From the NCBI RefSeq assembly GCF_000282135.1, contig NZ_AKJW01000065.1, positions 36,160 through 100,159 on the forward strand: 64,000 bases of DNA, written 5' to 3'. Below are positions 46,738 to 55,353 of this stretch, piece by piece (position 1 is the stretch's first letter; every line of letters begins with the position of its first letter). The notes beneath the pieces are model-generated. The model made no database searches, was not told the origin of the DNA, and was given only the letters and a program-made list of their open reading frames with translations. A program made the position numbers and the translations under genes. This DNA comes from Herbaspirillum sp. CF444 (GTDB lineage: Bacteria; Pseudomonadota; Gammaproteobacteria; Burkholderiales; Burkholderiaceae_D).

Positions 46738-47703
46738 ATGCTCACGCTTCCCGAATACGGCGACGTCGTCGCCGCGGCCCAACGCATCGACGGGCACGCC
46801 AACAAGACGCCGGTGCTGACTTCGCGCACCGCCGACGACGAGATCGGCGCGGAAATCTTCTTCAAATGCGAAAACTACCAGCGCATGGGCGCCTTCAAGT
46901 TTCGTGGCGCCATGAACGCGCTCGCGCGCTTCACGCCCCGGCAACGCGCCGACGGCGTCGTCACTTTTTCATCGGGCAACCATGCCCAGGCCATCGCGCT
47001 GGCCGCCAGGGTGCTCGGCATGCCCGCCACCATCGTCATGCCGGAGGACGCGCCGGAAGCCAAGGTCGCCGCCACCAAGAGCTATGGCGGCAAAGTAGTG
47101 CGCTTTGACCGCTATACCGAAAACCGCGAAGAGATCTGCGCCGGCCTGGCGGAAAAGCACGGTCTCACCATGATCCCGCCTTACGATCACCCGGACGTGA
47201 TCAGCGGGCAGGGCACCGCCGTCAAGGAATTGCTGGAAGAAACCGGTCCGCTCGACGCCTTGTTCGTCTGCCTCGGCGGCGGCGGCCTGTTGTCCGGCTC
47301 GCTGCTGTCGGCCAAGGCGCTGGCGCCGGACTGCAAGACTTACGGCGTGGAGCCGGAAGCCGGCGACGACGCCCGGCAATCGCTGCGCGCCGGCAAGATC
47401 ATCCATATCGACACGCCGCGCACCATCGCCGACGGCGCCCAGACCCAGCATCTCGGGCAGTACACCTTCGAGATCATCAGGCGCGACGTCGAAGACATCC
47501 TCACCGTCAGCGACGAGGAGCTGATCGCCTGCATGCGCTTCTATGCCGAACGCATGAAGATGATCGTCGAGCCGACCGGCTGCCTGAGCTACGCCGCCGT
47601 GCGCAAGATGAAGGACCAGCTCAAGGGCAAGCGCGTCGGCGTCGTCGTCAGCGGCGGCAACGTCGACCTGGCGAAACTGGCCGGCTATTTTGCCAACGCA
47701 TGA
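46738..47703 (+). CDS. PLP-dependent threonine/hydroxyaspartate ammonia-lyase
   Basis: A 321-residue fold-type II PLP enzyme. The PLP Lys is in MGAFKFRGA (Lys54), the phosphate-binding loop is CLGGGGLLSG, SSGNHAQA contacts the substrate carboxylate, and SGGN binds the pyridine ring. Its length fits the catabolic group that includes threo-3-hydroxyaspartate ammonia-lyase, serine racemase and short threonine dehydratases without the regulatory ACT domain. It heads a run of three co-directional genes. The true substrate is uncertain. Confidence 0.88.
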   Translation: MLTLPEYGDVVAAAQRIDGHANKTPVLTSRTADDEIGAEIFFKCENYQRMGAFKFRGAMNALARFTPRQRADGVVTFSSGNHAQAIALAARVLGMPATIVMPEDAPEAKVAATKSYGGKVVRFDRYTENREEICAGLAEKHGLTMIPPYDHPDVISGQGTAVKELLEETGPLDALFVCLGGGGLLSGSLLSAKALAPDCKTYGVEPEAGDDARQSLRAGKIIHIDTPRTIADGAQTQHLGQYTFEIIRRDVEDILTVSDEELIACMRFYAERMKMIVEPTGCLSYAAVRKMKDQLKGKRVGVVVSGGNVDLAKLAGYFANA

Positions 47704-47742
47704 AATCACCCCGCAAGAACGCAACGTACCAATGAAACATAA

Positions 47743-48732
<990 letters not shown>

Positions 48733-48742
48733 AGGAAGCTGC

Positions 48743-49645
48743 ATGAACATCTTCGTCACCGGCGCCGGCGGTTACATCGGCGGCTCGGTTGCCCTGCATC
48801 TGATGAAATCGGGCCATCGCATCCGCGGCCTGGTGCGAGACGCCGCAAAAGCCGAGCGGCTGCGCGCACTCGGCATAGCGCCCGTCCTCGGCGATCTCGA
48901 CGACAAGGAGCTGCTGATGCGCGAGGCGCGCAACGCCGACGCCGTCATCAACTGCGCCAGCAGCGATCATCGTCCCGCGATCGAGGCGTTGCTGGAAGGC
49001 CTGGCCGGAAGCGGCAAGCCCTTGCTGCATACCAGCGGTTCAAGTACCGTCGGCGACGCCGTCGCCGGCGAAGTATTGAGCGACAAGATCTTCGACGAAG
49101 ACACGCCCATGATCGTCGCCGAAGGCAAGCAAGCCCGCTACGAACTCGACCGCCGCATCATCGACGCCGCCGGCGCCATGGGCATCCGCACCGTCATCAT
49201 CTGCAACACCCTGATTTACGGCACCGGCAAAGGCCTGCATCCGGACAGCGTGCAAATCCCCGTGCTGGTCGACCACGCGCGCGCTTGCGGCATCGTCCGG
49301 ATCGTCGGCCCCGGCCTCAATCGCTGGGCGACGGTGCACATCGACGACGTCTGCGCGCTGTATCAGCTGGCATTGGAAAAGGCGCCAGGCGGTTCCTTCT
49401 ATTTTGCCGAGAACGGCGAATCATCGCTCGCTGATATCGCCGTAGCGATCGGCAAGCGCCTGGGCATATCAAAGATAGAAGGGTTGACCGAAGAACAGGC
49501 GATCGCAGTCTGGGGACTAGGCCGCGCGCGTTATTCGCTGGGCTCCAATAGCCGCATCCGCGCAGTCCGGGCCAGGAAGGAACTGGGCTGGCAGCCGGGG
49601 CATGCTTCGGCGATTGGGTGGATTGAGCGGGAGATGGTGGTTTAA
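48743..49645 (+). CDS. NAD(P)-dependent epimerase/reductase-like protein
   Basis: A 300-residue extended short-chain dehydrogenase with the Rossmann opening FVTGAGGYIGGSVA. The Tyr usually at YxxxK reads ARYELDRR here, so the catalytic Lys is replaced by Arg and the protein may be an atypical member. The mid-part (CNTLIYGTGKGLHPDS, VHIDDVC) keeps family character. It is 10 bp after pip with an AAAGGA box. The substrate is unknown. Confidence 0.82.
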   Translation: MNIFVTGAGGYIGGSVALHLMKSGHRIRGLVRDAAKAERLRALGIAPVLGDLDDKELLMREARNADAVINCASSDHRPAIEALLEGLAGSGKPLLHTSGSSTVGDAVAGEVLSDKIFDEDTPMIVAEGKQARYELDRRIIDAAGAMGIRTVIICNTLIYGTGKGLHPDSVQIPVLVDHARACGIVRIVGPGLNRWATVHIDDVCALYQLALEKAPGGSFYFAENGESSLADIAVAIGKRLGISKIEGLTEEQAIAVWGLGRARYSLGSNSRIRAVRARKELGWQPGHASAIGWIEREMVV

Positions 49646-49741
49646 GAGCTTGTTGCAGTGTGGTTGCGGCATTATGCGGATAACGCGGATCAAACCAGAA
49701 CGAGATTGACGGTAATATCCGTAGTTGCCCGCATGTGAAAA

Positions 49742-50062
49742 ATGATAAAAATGAAAAAAATAATCGTCCTGATGCATCCATCCCGAAAAGTAGCGCACGT
49801 CAAGGTCGGCTTCAGTTGGCCGGCCTTTCTGCTTGGTCCCTTGTGGGCGTTTGTCAAGCGGCTCTGGTGGCATTTTCTTGCGCTGATACTGGTGCTCAAA
49901 ATGGTCAATTTCGCGACCTACTATGCACTTTCCACCGAAAGCCTGTTCTCTCTATTTTTAGATATCGGCATCTCGTTGACCTATATGCTTGTTTGCGGGA
50001 TATATGGAAACAGATGGCTGATGAAGGCACTCTTGAAGCGTGGATACGTGGTTGTCAATTGA
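49742..50062 (+). CDS. DUF2628-like small membrane protein
   Basis: A 106-residue protein with the family words VGFSWPAFLLGPLWAFVKRLW near residue 22-42, followed by two or three hydrophobic segments (HFLALILVLKMV, LFLDIGISLTYMLVCG). DUF2628 proteins are small inner-membrane proteins of unknown role. The start may be 49742 or 49751. The region from here to about 55.3 kb is more AT-rich than what precedes it, which suggests acquired DNA. Confidence 0.75.
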   Translation: MIKMKKIIVLMHPSRKVAHVKVGFSWPAFLLGPLWAFVKRLWWHFLALILVLKMVNFATYYALSTESLFSLFLDIGISLTYMLVCGIYGNRWLMKALLKRGYVVVN

Positions 50063-50109
50063 CGCCAAAGAAAAATCTGTTTGATTGCCAAGAGTCTTAA
50101 TCCTTCGAT

Positions 50110-50270
50110 ATGAAATTAAAAAAACGGCACTCTTATCTTTCGCTGTGCTGGTCATGAGCCAGTTTCCCGACTTCGCCGCAGAGACAGTCAAGCTCACTGC
50201 TGAATATCAGAAATGCAAAGATCGCGCCCAAAGTAACACCTCTCGATTTTCTGCAACCGGCCAGAAGTGA
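50110..50270 (+). pseudogene. Broken small secreted-protein gene
   Basis: An ATG at 50110 opens MKLKK, and one base later the next frame reads on as TALLSFAVLVMSQFPDFAAE, a signal peptide. A single missing A in the A7 run (50116-50124) would join them. The mature part (LTAEYQKCKDRAQSNTSRF) resembles the start of small LprI/DUF1311 proteins but stops after SATGQK, the codons of which come from the repeat at 50251-50273. So the gene is both frameshifted and cut short. Confidence 0.6.
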
Positions 50271-50273
50271 GCG
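50251..50273 (+). repeat. GGCCAGAAGCGG repeat, copy a
   Basis: CTGCAACCGGCCAGAAGTGA then GCG. It replaces the end of the broken secreted-protein gene and precedes the next gene by 36 bp. Confidence 0.7.
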
Positions 50274-50308
50274 ATACAAAATCAAATGAAATCAATGTGC
50301 TAACCGCA

Positions 50309-50743
50309 ATGAGATATTCCACCGGCTTCCTAGCCTGCCTAATCCTCAGTTTCACAAACCATGCACAAGGCGCCTCGTTCCCTAAAACGGATATTCCGGC
50401 CTTCGTCGCAAAGAACTTGAATCTGAGATCATTTCCCAACTCACTACGCCCTCGAATGGACGGCACTCGTTCTTCTGTGACATTTTCTGACCTTGCACTG
50501 ACGCCAAGCCGTCTAACAAGCGACATAGTCGAATTTGACAGCGATGATTGGTTCTATAGTTTGCAGATTACTGAGCCGGGAAAAGAAATTCGGGACAATG
50601 AGCATTTATATGTTTGTTTTGTCGACCATGCCAAGGTGGGGAGTTATTCCACAGTCACCCCTTTGCGACTTTCATACTCAGCGGGAACGGTGACTGCGAC
50701 GGAGGCCGCGTCATCAGCCGCGTGCAAGCGATTTTCGCGATAG
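50309..50743 (+). CDS. Hypothetical secreted protein (144 aa)
   Basis: A protein with a clear signal peptide (MRYSTGFLACLILSFTNHAQGA) and a mature part of about 120 residues with one pair of cysteines (CFVDHA and ACKRF), perhaps a disulfide. No family is recognised. The start is set at 50309 by the signal peptide, although the frame is open to 50267. It lies in the AT-rich accessory stretch between repeat copies a and b. Confidence 0.65.
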   Translation: MRYSTGFLACLILSFTNHAQGASFPKTDIPAFVAKNLNLRSFPNSLRPRMDGTRSSVTFSDLALTPSRLTSDIVEFDSDDWFYSLQITEPGKEIRDNEHLYVCFVDHAKVGSYSTVTPLRLSYSAGTVTATEAASSAACKRFSR

Positions 50744-50767
50744 TCCGCAACTGGCCGGAACGGTCAT
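50743..50767 (+). repeat. GGCCAGAAGCGG repeat, copy b
   Basis: GTCCGCAACTGGCCGGAACG then GTCAT, beginning at the last base of the preceding stop codon. The 3' end of copy b is 41 bp before the GNAT start. Confidence 0.65.
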
Positions 50768-50808
50768 ATAAAATACAAAAATCCAATCTCCAGACGCTAC
50801 CATCACCC

Positions 50809-51219
50809 ATGCATTATCAGATCAAAGAAGAAGTACCACGGATACTGGACTATATCGACATCAGGCTGGGCGCAGGTCTTAGTAGAAAATCCACCGAAGC
50901 GGCCACGATTGGATTGAAAAATGGGCTGTTCAGTGTTGTCGTCTATGCAGACGAAACCCCGGTGGGTATTGGAAGAATCATTGGCGATAGTGGCTGTTTC
51001 TTTGAGATCGTCGACATAGCAGTCCTGCCGGAGCATCAAAAGAAGGGGCTGGGCCAGCTGATCATGGAGCGCCTCATGCAGTTTATCCATGAAAATGCGT
51101 TGCCAACCGCTTACGTTAGCCTGATGGCAGATCACGGCACGCCAGACTTCTACAAGAAATATGGTTTTGAAGTCTCGCTACCACCCCAAAAAGCTGGCAT
51201 GTTTCTACGCATTGTTTAA
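50809..51219 (+). CDS. GNAT-family N-acetyltransferase
   Basis: A 136-residue acetyltransferase. The acetyl-CoA-binding motif is LPEHQKKGLGQLIMERL, preceded by the beta-4 strand FFEIVDIAVL and followed by FYKKYGFE, all standard for short GNATs. The start at 50809 gives a normal domain length. The substrate may be an amine, antibiotic or tRNA-linked group and cannot be told. It lies between repeat copies b and c. Confidence 0.87.
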   Translation: MHYQIKEEVPRILDYIDIRLGAGLSRKSTEAATIGLKNGLFSVVVYADETPVGIGRIIGDSGCFFEIVDIAVLPEHQKKGLGQLIMERLMQFIHENALPTAYVSLMADHGTPDFYKKYGFEVSLPPQKAGMFLRIV

Positions 51220-51240
51220 TATCTTGTCGGCAAGGAAGCC

Positions 51241-51266
51241 CGCAACCGGCCAGGAGCGGGCATGGC
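51241..51266 (+). repeat. GGCCAGAAGCGG repeat, copy c
   Basis: CGCAACCGGCCAGGAGCGGG then CATGGC, 22 bp after the GNAT stop and 72 bp before the serine hydrolase. Confidence 0.7.
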
Positions 51267-51337
51267 CACGCAGGTTAATTTTGACTCGTTGCTTAACAAA
51301 GGATCGTCGTTCAGTACTGACTGGAAGCCCTGAATAA

Positions 51338-52486
51338 ATGAAAAAGTCGTGCATGATAGTGCTTGCCCTGGTGGGCGCAACATTGATGTTGTCTCCCATT
51401 CCGTCTCCGTCAGTGGCACTTCCTGCCGAGCGCAACCATGAGGAGCAATCTTTTCCGGGAAAAGATTGGAGCCGTGCCAGTCCTGAGTCACAGGGCTTTT
51501 CTCAGCCAGGAATAGATCGTGCACTCGCTTACGCCAAGAATGAAGGTTCGACAGCAGGACTGGTCATCGTGCATGGCTTGGTGATGGCCGAATGGGGCGA
51601 TATAGCGCGCAAGTCCAATCTCCATTCGGCGCGCAAAAGCTTCATGAGCGCTTTGGTTGGTATCGCCGTTTCGCGAGGGCAACTCAGCCTGGATGCAACG
51701 TTGCAAGAACTCGGCATCGATGATGAGACGCCATCGCTGACTTCAACGGAAAAACAAGCAACGGTGCGCATGCTCTTGCAGGCACGATCTGGGATCTATC
51801 ATCCCACCGTTTACGAAACAGCTGGAATGAAAGCTTCCAGGCCACAGCGATACAGCCATGATCCAGGTACCTTTTGGTACTACAACAACTGGGACTTCAA
51901 CACCATCGGGGCAATCTATGAGAAGGCGACTGGCGAGCGTATCTTTGATGCGATCAAGGTCCTGCTTGCCGATCCGCTCAATATGCAAGACTACCTGCCA
52001 TCCGATGGTCGATATGTTGGCGGAGGCTTTACCACGCGTTACCCGGCATATCCATTTAATATGAGCGCCCGTGATCTGGCCCGCTTTGCATTGCTTTACC
52101 TGCACCGTGGGCGCTGGCGAGACCAGCAAATCGTGCCGGCGAACTGGGTGGATGAATCGACTCGTCCTTATTCCGACACATCAACCGGAGGGTATGGTTA
52201 CATGTGGTGGACAAGCATGCCTGCACACGGCCAGAGAACAAAAAAGATGGCATTGCTGCGGCCGACCTTCTGGGCCGACGGGCATCTAGGTCAATATGCG
52301 GTGGTGGTTCCGTCGCTTGACCTCGTGGTGGTCAATTTGGTTGACGCGCGATTGACATCCAAGCACATGGGGCAATCGCAAATGGAAGAGCTGATGTGGC
52401 TGGTTGAGCATGCAGCGGGTGTCCCCGATATCGGTTCGGAGCCAGGTCGCATCGATTTATCGGTTACGCCAACTCAGCAGAACTAG
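51338..52486 (+). CDS. Secreted serine hydrolase, beta-lactamase/penicillin-binding fold
   Basis: A 382-residue protein with a signal peptide (1-28) and the class C beta-lactamase-like fold. The SxxK motif is in HSARKSFMSALVG, and the tyrosine motif YxN is in WYYNNWDFN. DGHLGQ takes the place of the KTG box. Relatives are esterases, D-peptidases or lactamase-like enzymes of the periplasm, so antibiotic resistance should not be assumed. It is preceded by a lower-GC spacer and belongs to the accessory stretch. Confidence 0.85.
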   Translation: MKKSCMIVLALVGATLMLSPIPSPSVALPAERNHEEQSFPGKDWSRASPESQGFSQPGIDRALAYAKNEGSTAGLVIVHGLVMAEWGDIARKSNLHSARKSFMSALVGIAVSRGQLSLDATLQELGIDDETPSLTSTEKQATVRMLLQARSGIYHPTVYETAGMKASRPQRYSHDPGTFWYYNNWDFNTIGAIYEKATGERIFDAIKVLLADPLNMQDYLPSDGRYVGGGFTTRYPAYPFNMSARDLARFALLYLHRGRWRDQQIVPANWVDESTRPYSDTSTGGYGYMWWTSMPAHGQRTKKMALLRPTFWADGHLGQYAVVVPSLDLVVVNLVDARLTSKHMGQSQMEELMWLVEHAAGVPDIGSEPGRIDLSVTPTQQN

Positions 52487-52898
52487 ATGGCAGAATAGCC
52501 GTTTTACTTGGGCTGGCATGAATCGAGTCTCAAGTAGCGCAAGTATCCGTTCTTGAAATCAAGGCCAACGTGCCGATGTTTGAGAGCCACGTTTGGGAAG
52601 TGTAGAAGCTGTGGAATTGCAGATGGATTTTCCGCCGCGAATACGGATGGAGAGGTGGCTCTGTCAGTTTCCAGGGATGCCCGCCATCGGCCACATGCTG
52701 ACGTTTCTCAATCCCACAGGATTCAGGAGACGTGTTCACAGATGCATGCATCTCATCACCGCCCGCATATCGGGCAATTCTCCTGGCCTCAACAGGATCC
52801 AGGCGCCTTGAGAGACAGTTTCGCGATGTTCGCTATCACCCTTGCCGGTCAGGAAGGAGCAAATTTTACTGAAGCGGATTCTTCTCATTTTGAAAGCA
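52487..52898. other. Gene-free spacer
   Basis: A 412-bp stretch with no coding frame that has signal, motif or ribosome binding site support. One word, CGCCATCGGCCA (52682-52693), weakly recalls the repeat family, but the rest does not match. Nothing else is seen. Confidence 0.5.
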
Positions 52899-53468
52899 TC
52901 AAGGAAACAGTCCCGCTTGGCGATAGCCCTCGATGATCTGGTCGTAGACAGCAATATCTCCCTGACCGCGTGCAATCAGCTGAGCACCTTCGATCGCGGC
53001 AAAAATGGCAAGCGCACGGTTTTTCGTTTGTTTGAGTTCCCTGGCGTCATTGCTGCCGCCTGCAAGCAATTCGCTCAACCAATCAACATTCACTTGATTA
53101 AAGCGATGAATCTCCGCGCGTACTTCTCCCGGTAGATCATCGTGCTCGGCTGACATGATTCCGCACAGGCACATCCGGTTATCGTCCAACAACGCCGATC
53201 GGAAGATAGCGGTGTACTGCTGCATCGCTGCTCGCGCACTCCTGCTGCTTGCCTTGATCGCGGCGAGGCACTCGCTTCCATCCTCCGAGTAGCGTCGTGC
53301 AAGGGCGGCCCCCAGATCTCCTTTCGTCGGGAAATGGTAATGCACGCTCGCGCTCTTTATGCCCACTTCTGCGGCCAAATCCCTGAAGCTCAAAGCGTTG
53401 TAGCCTCGCGCCTGCACCGTCTTGCGGGCGGCACTCATTATGTTTTCCCTGGTATCGGCAGCGCTCAT
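52899..53468 (-). CDS. TetR-family repressor
   Basis: A 189-residue regulator. The helix-turn-helix (ARGYNALSFRDLAAEVGIKSASVHYHFPTK) is followed by a C-terminal ligand domain with a KASSRSARAAMQQYTAIFRSAL helix and MCLCGIMSAEHDDLP. The last is typical of repressors near reductases and glutathione transferases. It is divergent from the GST gene, and a matched pair of operators lies between them. It most likely represses both itself and the transferase until a reactive compound binds. Confidence 0.92.
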   Translation of the reverse strand: MSAADTRENIMSAARKTVQARGYNALSFRDLAAEVGIKSASVHYHFPTKGDLGAALARRYSEDGSECLAAIKASSRSARAAMQQYTAIFRSALLDDNRMCLCGIMSAEHDDLPGEVRAEIHRFNQVNVDWLSELLAGGSNDARELKQTKNRALAIFAAIEGAQLIARGQGDIAVYDQIIEGYRQAGLFP

Positions 53469-53478
53469 GAAAATCTCT

Positions 53479-53538
53479 CTATCGATAGATAGTTGTTGAC
53501 AATGAGATTATACCCGACTATTGTCTATCTATCGATAG
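53479..53538. promoter_or_regulatory. Paired TetR operators around the gst promoter
   Basis: CTATCGATAGATAG (53479-53492) and CTATCTATCGATAG (53525-53538) are exact reverse complements, each holding the palindrome CTATCGATAG. Between them is TTGACA (53496-53501) with TATTGT 17 bp on (53519-53524), reading toward the GST gene. A repressor on both sites would cover the promoter. Confidence 0.85.
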
Positions 53539-53565
53539 GTCAGTTTGCAAATCGATGTCCAATAA

Positions 53566-54270
53566 ATGAACAGGAGTTTTAAATTGAAGATTTATGATCG
53601 CCCAGGTTTTCCCAATCCGACCAGGATTCGCATTGTCCTTGCGCAAAAAGGGCTGGATTCCGACATCGCCTTTGAATCCGTGGATCTGATTGGCGCCCAG
53701 CACAAAGGGGACGCCTTTCTTGCCAAGAATCCCTCAGGAGTATTGCCATTGCTGGAGTTGGACGATGGCACCCTAATCGCGGAGAGCACCGCCATCACCG
53801 AATATCTCGATAACCTCGATGGAAATCCCGTTCTGACCGGCAAGACGCCCAAGGAGAAAGGGCTGATTCACATGATGCAGCGCCGTGCCGAAAGCGAATT
53901 GCTGGACGCCGTGGGGATCTATTTCCATCACGCTACGCCTGGCTTAGGTTCGGAATTGCAGAAACACAAGAGCCCGGAATGGGAGCATCGAAAGGAATGG
54001 GGAGAGCGCGAAGGCGATAAAGCGATAAAAGGCATGCGCTATTTTGACGAGGTATTGCGTGATCGAGCGTTTGTTGCCGGCGATATTTTCTCGATGGCCG
54101 ACATCACGGTTTTCGCCGGATTGGCATTCGCGGACGCAGCGGGCATCCCTATCGCCGAGGAGCTGGTTGCATTGAAGGCTTGGCGGGCCAAGGTTTCCGA
54201 ACTTCCCGCGGTCAAAAACCGTAGCGGTCAGCATTTCGAAGCGGAGGATCTCCGTCGCCTGGGATTCTGA
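53566..54270 (+). CDS. Glutathione S-transferase family protein
   Basis: A 234-residue protein. The thioredoxin-like half has KIYDRPGFPNPTRIRIVLAQKG and the cis-Pro/gamma-site segment SGVLPLLELDDGTLIAESTAITEYL. The helical C-terminal half follows, with FSMADITVFAG as the usual N-capping Asp box. It conjugates or reduces electrophiles with glutathione. The divergent TetR and the operators make it the likely inducible target. Confidence 0.9.
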   Translation: MNRSFKLKIYDRPGFPNPTRIRIVLAQKGLDSDIAFESVDLIGAQHKGDAFLAKNPSGVLPLLELDDGTLIAESTAITEYLDNLDGNPVLTGKTPKEKGLIHMMQRRAESELLDAVGIYFHHATPGLGSELQKHKSPEWEHRKEWGEREGDKAIKGMRYFDEVLRDRAFVAGDIFSMADITVFAGLAFADAAGIPIAEELVALKAWRAKVSELPAVKNRSGQHFEAEDLRRLGF

Positions 54271-54285
54271 GCACCGGCGCGAACA

Positions 54286-54310
54286 AGCAACCTGGCCGAA
54301 GCGGCATGCC
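54286..54310 (+). repeat. GGCCAGAAGCGG repeat, copy d
   Basis: AGCAACCTGGCCGAAGCGGC then ATGCC, 15 bp after the GST stop. It is a slightly shortened version of the core. Confidence 0.55.
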
Positions 54311-54321
54311 CAAAGCATGTT

Positions 54322-54351
54322 CGCCATCGGCCAGAAGCGGACCGTCATTCC
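54322..54351 (+). repeat. GGCCAGAAGCGG repeat, copy e
   Basis: CGCCATCGGCCAGAAGCGGA then CCGTCATTCC, in the same orientation as copy d and 11 bp after it. The core here is the cleanest in the window. Confidence 0.75.
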
Positions 54352-54514
54352 TGCATCTCTTTCGCGATTGAGATGCCGGTCTCTTTCGATCAGACAGGGA
54401 GATTATTTACGTATTTTTTACGCAAATCACATTAAATAGAATCCGGTTTTTATGCTGAAGATTCTAAATTGAGGTCTCCATCACTACAGGCTTGTTGATG
54501 CAAGCCGCGACTCT

Positions 54515-55285
54515 ATGAGACCAATCGCTATTCTTCAACACGAATCAACGCAAGGGCCGGGTGTACTGCGCGATCATTTAGATGAAAACGGCATTCCGTA
54601 CCGACTCATTTCTCCTGCGTCGGATGGAAAAGCGCCCGTCGATGCAAGCAAGTTTGGCGGCATTGTCGTGTTGGGAAGCGATCACTGCGTTAATGAGACT
54701 TTGCCGTGGATCGAGGACGAGCGGACATTGCTGCAAGATGCCATAAGGCGTGACGTTCCGGTTCTCGGGCATTGTTTTGGCGCGCAGATGCTTGCGCGCG
54801 CCATGGGCGCGAAGGTCAGCCGCAATATCTGTCCGAATATCGGCTGGAGCCAAATATGGATCACCCCGCACGCGCAACAGCTTATGGGGCTGCCCAGGCA
54901 AGCGACGATCTTCAACTGGCATTACGATACTTTTGAAATTCCCGTTGGCGCCGTCCGCACCATGTACGGCAGTCATTGCCTGAACAAGGGTTTCAGCCGT
55001 GGTCGCCATTGGGCATTTCAAGGTCATCTGGAAGTGACCGAAGAAAGCATCAGGAATTGGTGTGCAGCCGGGCGAGCCGAACTCCTTCGCGCGCATGGAC
55101 CTGCCGTGCAAGGCGAGACGCAAATTCTGAAAGAATTGCATGATCGCATTGAGGCATTGCACGTGATAGCGGATCAAACTTATCGAGCCTGGACCTGTCA
55201 GTTGGACAGACCAGCCTTTGTTGCACTGGGCTCCGCTTCTTCATATGCCCGAACAACAATCATCCGGAGCGCTGGTTTGCGCTGA
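54515..55285 (+). CDS. Class I glutamine amidotransferase-like protein
   Basis: A 256-residue protein of the GMP-synthase-type amidotransferase group. The nucleophile Cys is in LGHCFGAQML, the His is in FQGHLEVTEE, and LGSDHCVNETLPWIEDE is a family segment. Such stand-alone domains often release ammonia from a glutamyl-type substrate, or act on gamma-glutamyl compounds. It stands alone, with an AT-rich spacer before it (54352-54514) that shows nothing specific. Confidence 0.87.
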   Translation: MRPIAILQHESTQGPGVLRDHLDENGIPYRLISPASDGKAPVDASKFGGIVVLGSDHCVNETLPWIEDERTLLQDAIRRDVPVLGHCFGAQMLARAMGAKVSRNICPNIGWSQIWITPHAQQLMGLPRQATIFNWHYDTFEIPVGAVRTMYGSHCLNKGFSRGRHWAFQGHLEVTEESIRNWCAAGRAELLRAHGPAVQGETQILKELHDRIEALHVIADQTYRAWTCQLDRPAFVALGSASSYARTTIIRSAGLR

Positions 55286-55353
55286 TGAAATGCTCAGCGT
55301 GAACAAAACGGGTATCCGCTCTCGGCCTGACGCAGATACCCATATTTCAGCCC

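Noticed and set aside
52553..52936. A 127-codon plus-strand frame between the serine hydrolase and TetR genes
   Set aside because: No ribosome binding site, no motif, composition like non-coding sequence, and it runs into the TetR gene on the other strand.
50251..54351. An integron cassette array with attC sites
   Set aside because: The repeats lack the RYYYAAC/GTTRRRY ends of attC sites and are too short, and no integron integrase gene is in the window.
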